A stretch of DNA of 46,296 nt, from contig NQMI01000228.1 in assembly GCA_002270565.1 (NCBI GenBank), positions 1 to 46,296 of the forward strand. The letters run 5' to 3'. The position numbers and the translations under genes were made by a program. The notes under the pieces were generated by a model that made no database searches, had not been told where the DNA came from, and saw only the letters and a list, made by a program, of their open reading frames with translations. Positions within the stretch are counted from its first letter, which is position 1; every line of letters starts with the position of its first letter. Below are positions 33,178-42,239 of the stretch, one piece after another. Origin of the DNA: Stenocarpella maydis. Its lineage: Eukaryota > Ascomycota > Sordariomycetes > Diaporthales > Diaporthaceae.

Positions 33178-34667
33178 ATGGCCAACCTTTTCAAGGACCT
33201 CCTCGGCAGAGGCAGCAAGTCCTCAGCACCGCCAATTCCTTCTGCTGACTCGGGTATGCGCATCGGCATTCAATTGAGTTCCTGGAGCCTCGGTTAATGG
33301 CTCCACATAAGCTCTGGTGCTGTGCTAACCTCTGACTTCGTGACAGACTTTGCCGACTTTGCGGAGGCTGCAGATCCCTCGCCCGCCTTCAACACACCCG
33401 TAGGGGGTGCGTCGCTAGGTGCCAATTCCCCTGCTGCCACCACCCCCCCGTATACGAAATGGTACCGTCTCGATGAGCGATACACTCTGGCCGACTTTCG
33501 CGCCGAGGGTATCATCCTCGCCTGTATAATCTTTATCTTCACGCTACACGTCGTCGGCTCGCGCCTTAACCGAAGCAAGGCCAGGAAATGGATCAGGGCT
33601 CATTCTAAAATATTGGCTTCCGAGTTCGCTCTTGTCGGCTTTGGCAGGTCCCCAACCAGCGGCGCTGATGGCGAGACCGACTTCCTCGTGGCTGACCTTG
33701 CAGAGCCTGACAAGGCACTCAAGGAGAAGTCTCTCTTCGAGTTTGCCACCTATGCGACTGGGCGTCAGAACATTGCCTTCATGGATGCGAAGCTCAGCCT
33801 CATCCGGCGGTTCAACCCGCTCGTCTCCGTCGCCGAGTGGGGCCTCAGCCTCTTGTTCGACAGCTTTGCGCCGCCTCAGGATACCGTGGAGGCGGCCATC
33901 TACCCATTCGATGGTAAGGAGGCTCTCACAGTGCCTGGCGTTCCCGGCGCCGCCGAGCTGAAGACGAACAACTCCAAGAGCACCTATGATGGATTCGTCT
34001 GGGCTATCGTCAACAAGGAGCGCATGAAGCAGGTCCGGGATGAGCGCTTCGACGTATCCCTCACGTTCACCAAGGACAACCCCAAGCTGCCCATCTGGTT
34101 GACTGTCATGAGCGAGAGTGCCGAGATCACCAAGGTCCTGCTTACAGACGAGCTTGCCAAGGCCGCCGCATCTGCTGGAGACCTGTTCGAGTACCTTATT
34201 ATCTCCGACCAACCTGTTGATAAGCCCAAGACGTGAGTTCATACCCGCTGTAGACGAAACCGATGGTGCTGGTCGAAGCTGACCCTTTAACCAGGCTCGA
34301 TGAGACCACGCCCAGGAAGCGCATCTTCCTCAAGTACCGTCTGCCCTCGGACAACAACTATGAGCCGCTCTTGCCCATCTTCCAGTACTTCATCCGTATC
34401 ACGGACCAGCTCGTAAAGGACGCCCACTTCCGCCCCGAGGTCCTGAAGAAGGTGAAGAGCGTCCGTGAGGACGTCGCCAAGCAGATCCAGAAGGCCTCCC
34501 TGGAGGAGAAGAGCGAGGAGCGCAATTTCGAGCGTGAGAAGGCTAGGAAGGCCAAGCGTGACCAGGAGCTGTCGCAGCTTGATGCTAAGGGCCAGAAGAA
34601 GTACCTCGAGAGGGAGCGGGAGAAGGAGCTGAGGAAGCAGCAGAAGAAGATGACCTCTCGGGGTTAG
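33178..34667 (+). CDS. CCDC47-like ER membrane protein (DUF1682 family)
   Basis: The animal homologue CCDC47 is part of the PAT chaperone complex that helps insert multipass proteins at the ER. Three exons (33178-33253, 33347-34232, 34295-34667) with GT-AG introns of 93 and 62 bp give 444 aa. Exon 1 encodes MANLFKDLLGRGSKSSAPP. One transmembrane helix lies at about 80-96 (IILACIIFIFTLHVVGSRLN). The conserved cytosolic domain follows (ARKWIRAHSKILASEFALVG; EFATYATGRQNIAFMDAKLS; FVWAIVNKERMKQVRDERFD; PIWLTVMSESAEITK). The C-terminus is a highly charged coiled coil ending in EREREKELRKQQKKMTSRG, as in CCDC47. The second intron splits PKT/LDETTPRKR in frame. The start is the first ATG with good context (CAGCCATGGCC). 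Confidence 0.9.
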
Positions 34668-35010
34668 GCGCAAACCTCGACTGGAGGCTGCCGTAGGGTG
34701 TGGAGTGCCATTGGCGTGGCTGACCTACGAACTGTGGGTCTACCCAAAAGTTATACAGACTATATAGGCTAATCGATGTAGTTAATATCTTTGTGAACCA
34801 TTTGGAAGGGCTGTTTAGCTCGTCTCTTGCGGCACTGTCTGAGTGTAAAATATGAATCAGGCGCCGAACTGGGCGTCATGGGCTGGATGCAAACTTGTGC
34901 AGTACCTAGGTGTGGTAGCTTAGCACTCTTAAGCTGTGGGCCGTTTTCAACGCGGCATCTAAGAGCAGATGACCAAGCAATCTCCAACATACAACCTCGG
35001 CTGGCACGGC
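34668..35010. other. convergent intergenic region
   Basis: No gene recognised. It carries the 3' ends of the CCDC47-like and ECM15-like genes. Confidence 0.5.
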
Positions 35011-35507
35011 CTACTTCTTCTCGGCCAATAAATCCTCCACCCTCTTTACCTTGTCAGCAGCAGTCTGCTTCTTGTCCGTCCTGTGTTGCAGTGTTAGCCC
35101 CCAGACATCCCCCCACCCCAACACTAGCTCCAGAGACTTGCCTCGTACCAACGCGCATTGAGGTCTGGATGCGCTGGGGACCGACCTGGTGGACGACACT
35201 GTGAGCCTGGCCGATGACTCTCATGACCTCGTCCCAGCTGCCCTCGACCGTCGTGCCGGCCGAGTGCATCGTGTACGTCAGGCCTGACGCCTTGAGCAGC
35301 TTCTGCACCTCGGCGACCTCCTTGGCCACCGAGAGCTCGCCTGTGCCGACCTGTGCCCGGGATTGTCAGCCTTGGGGGCCTGTTATGACTTACTCTTGGT
35401 GTTATAAATTGCTAGTGTGGGGGTGGGATGGGATGTATCAGCGTTACCGGGACGAGGCAGAAATCCGCGTAGCAACGCTCCGGCGTGGGGACGCTCGAGT
35501 AGTCCAT
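35011..35507 (-). CDS. ecm15: ECM15-like / UPF0045 (thiamine-binding-type) small protein
   Basis: Members of this family (yeast Ecm15, MTH1187) fold like the thiamine-binding protein YkoF; their cellular role is poorly known. Three exons, 35507-35448, 35350-35142 and 35080-35011, give 112 aa. The product starts MDYSSVPTPERCYADFCLVP, continues VGTGELSVAKEVAEVQKLLK, and has the diagnostic TMHSAGTTVEGSWDEVM, VIGQAHSVVHQVGPQRIQT and MRVGTRTDKKQTAADKVK. The first intron (97 bp) is GT-AG. The second (35081-35141) has a GC donor in the strong context AG/GCAAGT, and it restores the conserved RVGTR-TDKKQT join. No signal or membrane segment is present. This gene lies next to the AT-rich boundary. Confidence 0.9.
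35081..35141 (-). other. GC-AG intron of the ECM15-like gene
   Basis: Donor ACGAG/GCAAGT, the consensus for GC-AG introns, with acceptor CACAG. It is the only splice that joins two conserved blocks in frame. Confidence 0.85.
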
Positions 35508-35989
35508 CCTGGTTGTGGCTCGGTAGAAAGGGGGTACGCGACTCAGTGAGCGGAGAAGTGGGCTGGGCCGTGGCAGAAGACGGTTCATTTGCTCTTGAGC
35601 GGGTGGGACAGGCAGGCCTGGTGGGCGTCGAGGGGATGAGAATTGTGACGTCGAGGGTTGAGGTTGAGGCATCCGCGCGGGCCGCGGCGGCGTCGGGGCG
35701 GAGCTCGCACAAGAAGTCTTGGTGGGCCGGGCCAGCGGGAAGTTGAACGTGTAGGTGAAGTTGGGGCCCACTGGCTGCTTAGTCATCCAATGGGCCCAAC
35801 TCGCCCACACCCTCTAGTACTCAAGACCTCTTCCTTAGCCCCTTCAACCTTCCCTCTTACATAGAAGGTAGCGCCGACTTAACCTTGATTGACGTATTGA
35901 GGTCAGTTGCCCTGTCTCTGTATCCCCTCTCGTGACAAAGATTATGAAGCTTGGCCCGGCTTCCTGCCCTAGCAATAACCATTAGGGAG

Positions 35990-36335
35990 GGGGTGTGTAG
36001 ATGGAAAAATATAACTTGAATCTAATATTGTTTACTTAATTTCTTATTTATCCTTACTTAATAAAACGACTCCTATTAAGCAGTTAAATTAACTTAGGCT
36101 AGAATATACTAAAATTTAAGACTATAAATTATTTTATTCTAAATAAACTTAATATTTATAAAATTAAATGAAGTTTAAAATATAATTAGTTAATTATTAA
36201 CTAAAAATAAAAATAAATTAAGCCCTATAAATAATATTTATAAGTATACTTAAGTTGATTCTCTATAAAGTTTCCTATTAGTTACTAGGTTTAATAATAT
36301 TTATTAGATTAGATACTAATGTAGGATAAGATAAG
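35990..36335. other. AT-rich island
   Basis: Runs such as AATTAACTTAGG and ATTAGTTAATTATTAACTAAA dominate, with few C/G bases. This resembles heavily RIP-mutated DNA but no parent element is recognisable. Confidence 0.6.
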
Positions 36336-36340
36336 ATGAA

Positions 36341-36660
36341 GCACAGGCCTTTTTTTCTAGACCTACCCTCCTCCTCTCCTTCCCGGACCCTCCTTTCTTC
36401 TTAAAAGGCTTCTTCCTTTTTCTTTCTTTTTAGAAGGCTCCTTTTCTTCCTAGACATCCCTTCCTTTCCAAAAGGCTTCTTCCTTCCTAGACCCTCCTTC
36501 CTAGACCCTCCTTCCTTCCTAAAAGGCTTCTCCCTTCCTAGAAGAGCTTCTTTCTTTTTAGAAGGCCCCGGCCCCCCTTCCTTCTTAGAAAACCTCCTTC
36601 CTTCCTAGAAGGCCTCTTTTCTTTCTAAAAGGCTTCTTTCTTTCTAGACCCCCTGGGAGT
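36341..36660. repeat. degenerate tandem repeat of CTTCCTTCCTAGAAGG-like units
   Basis: About twenty variants of CTTCCTTCCTAGAAGGC / CTTCCTAGACCCTC / AAAAGGCTTC follow one another, making the plus strand strongly pyrimidine-rich. Confidence 0.75.
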
Positions 36661-37603
36661 AGTCCCTTATAGGGTTTGGTCCACTCCTGTCTCTGCTTAT
36701 CCCTGGTGTGCTTCGTTAAAGACCCCCCCCCCAACCCGGCTGGTAATAAAATTCTCGTCTTATTACAAAAGCAAGAAATTACCTAGATACTCACCTTATA
36801 GCTTGCAGAGGGCCGTATAGTACCAATTTTGACGAAGCGTACCCGGTTTCTTGTTAGTGTTATATTCCTTTATGTGTTTCTAGAATGAAGATGGGTAGAG
36901 AGAACCTGCAGGATAAATTCGTGTTCAAATGGCGTACGTCGCTTCTCACTGACCGGTTCAGGTCGTGGCAGACGACATCGAGAGTCTGCTCGCATCTCGC
37001 AAGAGCGAACTTTGCGGTTTGTTCCCACTATGCTTCCAACTTACTCCACCCTGTCGCTTTGAAGGGAAGCACCGGCGCATGTCCATTGCATATAAGCCAT
37101 GTTCCTGTAGATGTGATTCGCCGTCGGATGCTGGACGGAATAACCTCGGTGATCAAACGGGCCACCGCTGGTAGTGTAGTACTGCCAGGTGACCTGTTGA
37201 GTCCCCACCCAGCTCTCCTCCGACAGCCTATATGCTACCGAAAATGTCTCAGAAAGTGGCTGGGATATGCAGTGGTGCGCCGATTACAGCGAGCTTCTCA
37301 CATTGCATGTGCATGATTCCCGCAACCAGTCTGAGTGTTGGCTGCACAGCGCTGGCATTTTCTCGGCCCTCAGGCGATTTATTGGCTGTCGGTACCATAC
37401 CTTTGACACTCCTGTTGGCCGCGCTGCACCTCTCTTATACCTAGTCAGTCTGAGTCGCGTGGCAATGGGGAGTACGTCGACGACCCACTTGCCCATATCT
37501 TCTTTCTCCCTCTGGGAACAAAAGCCTTATCAAGTGTCACACGTCGAACCGGCCTTTGCGCCGAGCAAGAAGTCGGTATTGTTACGCCAGGCCCACTGTC
37601 AGC

Positions 37604-39551
37604 ATGGGCAAGAAGTGAGTGGCGCTTTCCAGATTTACGGAAGCCCCGAGGTTGGCCTATGCCAATTTTCGATGCTATACTTTCGTCATTTCGAGTGCCG
37701 TCATCACTCAGTGCTGACCTGTGGCGGGTTCGTGGTAAAGAAAAATCCCGGACGCTGGTCAAAAAGTCAGACCAACAACCAGCGGCCCAAAATCAACTCG
37801 AAAGTCCACACGGGGGCAACGCAAGCCGACTCGACGTGCCACAAGATCTACGACCAAGCCCGGAGAACTGGACCCTGGACTCAGCATCGACAGACCACCA
37901 CCACCGAAGATCAGAAGCCACAAGTCTAAGGCGGCAGAGCCTCTTACCGACAGCAGTCTGGGGCAGGAGAGAACAGTACTCCAAAGCGTGGAAACAGGAG
38001 CGGTCAAAGAAGAGCCATTCATTCTTCAATTTCTGGAAAGTAATACTGAGGACAGCCAAACCCCGGATTTTGCCGAGAAGTGCTTTGGGAATGATCCTCT
38101 GCAAGTTTATTACAGAAGAATAGGATACTTGCCGCCTCTTGATGATGTGACTATGGAGACCCTCAGGCTCATGGGCATGTCAAATCCGTCTCTGGATATG
38201 GAAGCAGGTCGCGTGTCACCAACGAACAACTCCGCATTCCGACAAGGGCTAATATGGCGCATGGTGGAACTTGAACCTAACGGCGACGAAGAATTTCATA
38301 TAAATGAAGCGACAGATGTCTCTTATCCCGTTGTACCCGACAACATCAAGGAGTATGATGGAAAGCTTTGGGAAAAAGACCTGGAGAAATGCCACAAACA
38401 GGTCCAGGAAGCCATCTTCCAACGCACTATTCTGCTATCCATGATTGATCGGTACCGCCTTTTTTACGGCGCGGAACAATCTATACTTGAATTCGCAGTC
38501 GAAACACCATGGAGTTGCCTTCCGATGCCTACACATGCGGAACGGCGGGGGAAAAAGTTCCTCACATGTCCCAAGCCAGACCTTGCTATTGGATTCCGCC
38601 GACAGAAATTGTTTCAAGGCTATGATTGGAACTCCTTCCCTGAAGAGACGCAGAAGCTCATATGTTTTGACGGTTATGGGCCACCGAACGTCGACCGGGC
38701 TTTCTACTTCCTCACCATTGAAGCCAAACGAGGATTTACAAGTATCGACGATCCGGTTGCACTAAACCAGTGCTTAAACAATGCCAGCCAGGCTCTGCAT
38801 AACATGTTTGAGTTTTTCAAGGAGGCTGATAGAGATATTGGTGAAGGCACAAATGTGAAGAAAAGCTACTTCACCAAGAAGTTCTTCGACAGAGTTCGCT
38901 TTTTTTTCCGTCGTTGCGGTGGCTGGGTCAATCAAAATTCGAATTCACCGGGCTGAAAGGCTGGGTGACAATGATGAGAAGGGTCCGAAACCTGATTACC
39001 CGCTGAAGTTCGTCTTTGCAGACTACAAGGAGGTCAGTAAGAAGGATTTCACGCGTCAAAGCGTGGTGGAAGAGCTGACTAGAATCCTTCACAACTACGG
39101 AGTGGAAGAGCTTGCTGGTTATCTGAAGGAGGCTATCAAAGAGATGGAAAAGAAATTCGTCGAATACAGTGCTAGAAAAAATGGCCGCGTGCTGACACGA
39201 GGTCCACTGTTCTACTCGTACGGCCAAGCCATACCGCCAGCACGGAACAGCACAACATCAACTCCTAGCTGGAGGGTCGCTCAGACACCTTCGAATGGGT
39301 CCCGGACACCAGTGCCGGGAAATGGCCGAAAGGGTTACCATAGGCCAGGGTCTAGTGCCTTGAGTCAATCGCAGTCAATCAGTGACGACCTAGTGCAGCT
39401 CAGCGTCACTGCGGGATCAGCCGGTGGTGCAGGCCAGACCGAGAGCAATCGAGTAGATGGTACTCGGGAGTCGGGGCCAAAAGGCCGAGGAAAGGCTCTT
39501 GATGCAAGAGTAGGTGGCTCCCCGAATAAAAAGAGAAAGACCCGGGGTTAA
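37604..39551 (+). pseudogene. accessory protein with PD-(D/E)XK-like motifs, interrupted by a frameshift at a T8 run
   Basis: The main frame (from about 37741 to a stop at 38956) encodes a conserved-looking domain with LQVYYRRIGYLPPLDD, KPDLAIGFRRQKLF and FYFLTIEAKRGF. PD (residue about 283) and ExK (about 330) are spaced like a PD-(D/E)XK nuclease core, as in large families of uncharacterised fungal proteins (DUF7924-like; family name from memory). At 38900-38907 a run of eight T shifts the frame. The next frame (to 39551) continues naturally with AGSIKIRIHRAERL, then a helical segment (SVVEELTRILHNYGVEELAG), a Ser/Gly-rich linker and an NLS-like end (SPNKKRKTRG). The likely start is an 11 nt exon, ATGGGCAAGAA (37604-37614), joined by a 126 bp GT-AG intron to 37741, giving a lysine-rich N-terminus. 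It lies between AT-rich and retroelement DNA. It may be a true pseudogene or carry a homopolymer error. Confidence 0.65.
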
Positions 39552-40358
39552 AGGATAAAGACGGGGGTTAGCCTAACCCGCTAGACGGCATAGTGACGGG
39601 CTTTTGTGGATATGACAGAGCAGTGAGAATTCGAAATGCAATGGCCACATACGATGACCAGATGATTAGGAGGTGCAGTCCAACATTTTCATCTGAGGAA
39701 ACCAAATCTTCTCTTCTCAGACTAGACTTGCCGCTTGATTCTGTACTTAGGTACACATTGAATGCCAGTGGTTCTTCTAAAGTTTACATATGTATCCAGT
39801 TAAGAGCCTTATGCGTCTGGCTGGCCCAAAGCAGAAGCAGGGATTGTTTCATCGAGTTGCAATTCATCTCAAGTGTATTCCTCGTATTCAGGTCAAGGGC
39901 CTTCTATCCCCTTCAGCTAGTATGGCAAAGCCGCCTGATACATGTAGCTCAGGACTTCGTAATCTGATCAAAGGTCTCCAAAGACGTCAAACGTGAGAGC
40001 CCATGGCGTCGTCCAGGGCGCCAAGACCCCCAGGTAACGTGAGATCTGTGGCCCTTCCCAGGGGACATTCTTCAAGAGATCGGATATTCATGTGAAGTTG
40101 TGAAGTTTTATAGGGGCAACTGGTAACTGTTGAGTATGAAGTTGTTAAATTAGCGATCCATATAAGTATTTGATTTTGTTAGGTTGCGGTTGGGGCGTGG
40201 TGGTTGAAGGAAGTATGGCCGTTGCAGCAGCAAGTTGCACTCGGGGGTGGCTAGGGCACGTTAGTTCTAGCCCTCCTATTGGCTGCAGTGTAGTACGGCT
40301 GCTTAGTCAGCATATATCCTCTGTACCATCTGTTTTTTGCTCTGCGAATATGCGATTT

Positions 40359-40434
40359 CTTGTTCATTGGTCAAGCTGAATGGGAGGGTCAAGAATATTA
40401 CTCCTATTCGGGGGCGACTGGGCCAATGAACAAG
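40359..40434. repeat. perfect 12-bp inverted repeat
   Basis: CTTGTTCATTGG (40359-40370) and CCAATGAACAAG (40423-40434) are exact reverse complements across a 52 bp loop. Confidence 0.7.
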
Positions 40435-40560
40435 CGTTGCGCCATGCAGTCTGAGGAGTATCGAAACATCCCTACTGTGATGATATAAGTAAAGGTTTGT
40501 TTTACCTTTTGCACAGTATGTAAGCGAGGAAGGTTTCATATAGTATACCATCTGACACCC

Positions 40561-40587
40561 ACTAGTGGAACACCCCTACTAGTGGAA
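40561..40587. repeat. ACTAGTGGAA direct repeat
   Basis: ACTAGTGGAA occurs at 40561-40570 and 40578-40587. The core ACTAGT is palindromic. It could be the end of a small element. Confidence 0.5.
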
Positions 40588-40642
40588 TGAGGAGCTATAT
40601 ATAAACTGCCCAAACTCATGATGCACATAAAATACTTAATAA

Positions 40643-40651
40643 TTTTTTTTG

Positions 40652-40685
<34 letters not shown>
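40643..40685. repeat. T8-G-A34 tract
   Basis: Eight T, one G and then 34 uninterrupted A. This could be the poly(A) end of a retroposed sequence or a microsatellite; the exact length is uncertain in any assembly. Confidence 0.85.
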
Positions 40686-40687
<2 letters not shown>

Positions 40688-40885
40688 TGGCTAATCCATA
40701 TATTTAGCCGGCCGTTTGATTCCATGCCCAGATCTCGTGACAATTGGTGCTGGAATGTTCTTCTTATCCTTATCGCTTGGTCCCTTATTACTAAAGCCTT
40801 TAAATACTTCTTTTGTGGCAATAGTAGTGTGCAACAGCACATTGGTGGGCTATCGCTGCAGCCATCGTACTGTAGCCAGAGGGCG

Positions 40886-41026
40886 TAGTTGCTTACTAAG
40901 CAACTACCACCCACTATATAGACCCGAGATAGCTGGCGGGCTACGCCCACTGCACCTACTACTCGAGACAGAGAGAAATACAAGAACAACACCCCACTTA
41001 TATTGCAATATATGACCCATCCAACA
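40886..41026 (+). other. candidate end of the 5' LTR of the copia element
   Basis: The stretch ends in CCAACA (41021-41026), a common copia LTR terminus that would pair with a TGTTGG start. It holds a palindrome TAGTTGCTTA-C-TAAGCAACTA (40886-40906), and GGGCGTAG (40881-40888) is mirrored by CTACGCCC (40941-40948). No TGTTGG start is found upstream, so the 5' boundary is unknown. Confidence 0.35.
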
Positions 41027-42239
41027 CTAATCAGTAGTTACAAGGGCAACCACAGATTAGCAAGGATTAAAGAGACAGATCATTACTACTTTAATAGTGG
41101 CTATGCTAATGATATTAACGATATTACTCCTTAAAGATACTCCAGTGGTCTTCAGCAATATCATTACTACCCATCGTGAGAAGAAGAAGGCTCTATATAT
41201 ATAATGCTATACTCCACCTTTATCCCACACGCATTTATTACACCCTAAGTATTATTAGAAAGCAACCGCAGAATACATAAGGCTGTACAACATTGCCAAC
41301 CCATGGCTACTCTTAAAAGCAACGCTAAAGATATTACTACTTCAATACCCATCAGTAATTACCCCAGCAATCCCCTCGGCAATCAGCTACACCAGCTGAG
41401 GTTAACCTTACCAGCCGGCACATCTTCACTACCCCTACTAACAGCTTACCCCTATACACTTACTACCCCTTATTACTATCTTTTTTACCCCTACTTTGCC
41501 CCAGCACACCCCTATTCTTTACTATAATACTATACACCAATCACACAATCCGTATATCACAATAGCAAACCCCTATAATAAAGATAATACCCCTATGCTA
41601 TCAGCATCAATAGCCATACTAACAGTTACTACTGGTCTTAACCCTATTAACTTATTAGACATAATTAAGGATATATCACTCAGGAAGGCCACTACTAAAA
41701 CAAGCCTTAACCCCAGTCTATAGGGGGTAGACCTAGATCCAGATGCTCTAAGTAACTTAAGACTACACACAATCCATCTTAATACCTATATGTAAGCATA
41801 CTACCAAGCGTACGCAAGGCATACCAGCCAGGAAGTCTATATCAACTTTAAGAACAACTTCAGAGACTAAAAAGAGCAAACATTCAGAGCAATCCATCAC
41901 AATATCCTTACTACCCTTAAGAAGACACTATAAAGTAAGGGAATATACCTACGGGTTAACAACAATATAAAGGCCTTTATAGAACTATTAGAGATAGATT
42001 CCCTACCAAAAGCCCTAGCATCTGCACAATACTAGCACCAATAGATAATATAATTAAAGAGATATTATAATTATATCCCCTTTAATAACAGTCTATTATT
42101 TAAAGAATGCCAACCAGCACCAAGCAGCAACAGAGGGATAGGCCTAAGTACCTACGAACCTATATCACAACTTACTGCCCCAGCCGTACCCAGATCTCAG
42201 TCCCCATCCCGTCAGCTACAGGGCATATATAACTATGAG

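Larger units (their letters stand above)
35508..37603. other. intergenic region with AT-rich island and pyrimidine repeats
   Basis: From about 35990 to 36335 the sequence is almost entirely A/T with many TTA/TAA/TAT triplets. The repeat field at 36341-36660 follows. The 36885-37600 part has ordinary composition and a 143-codon frame (36885-37316) with no recognised features. Confidence 0.55.
39552..40885. other. intergenic, simple repeats and possible element ends
   Basis: No gene recognised. It contains a perfect inverted repeat, a paired ACTAGTGGAA motif and a T8/A34 tract, listed separately. Confidence 0.5.

Noticed and set aside
36885..37316. 143-codon plus-strand frame upstream of the accessory gene
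   Set aside because: No recognisable motif, and an overlapping frame of similar length runs in another phase.
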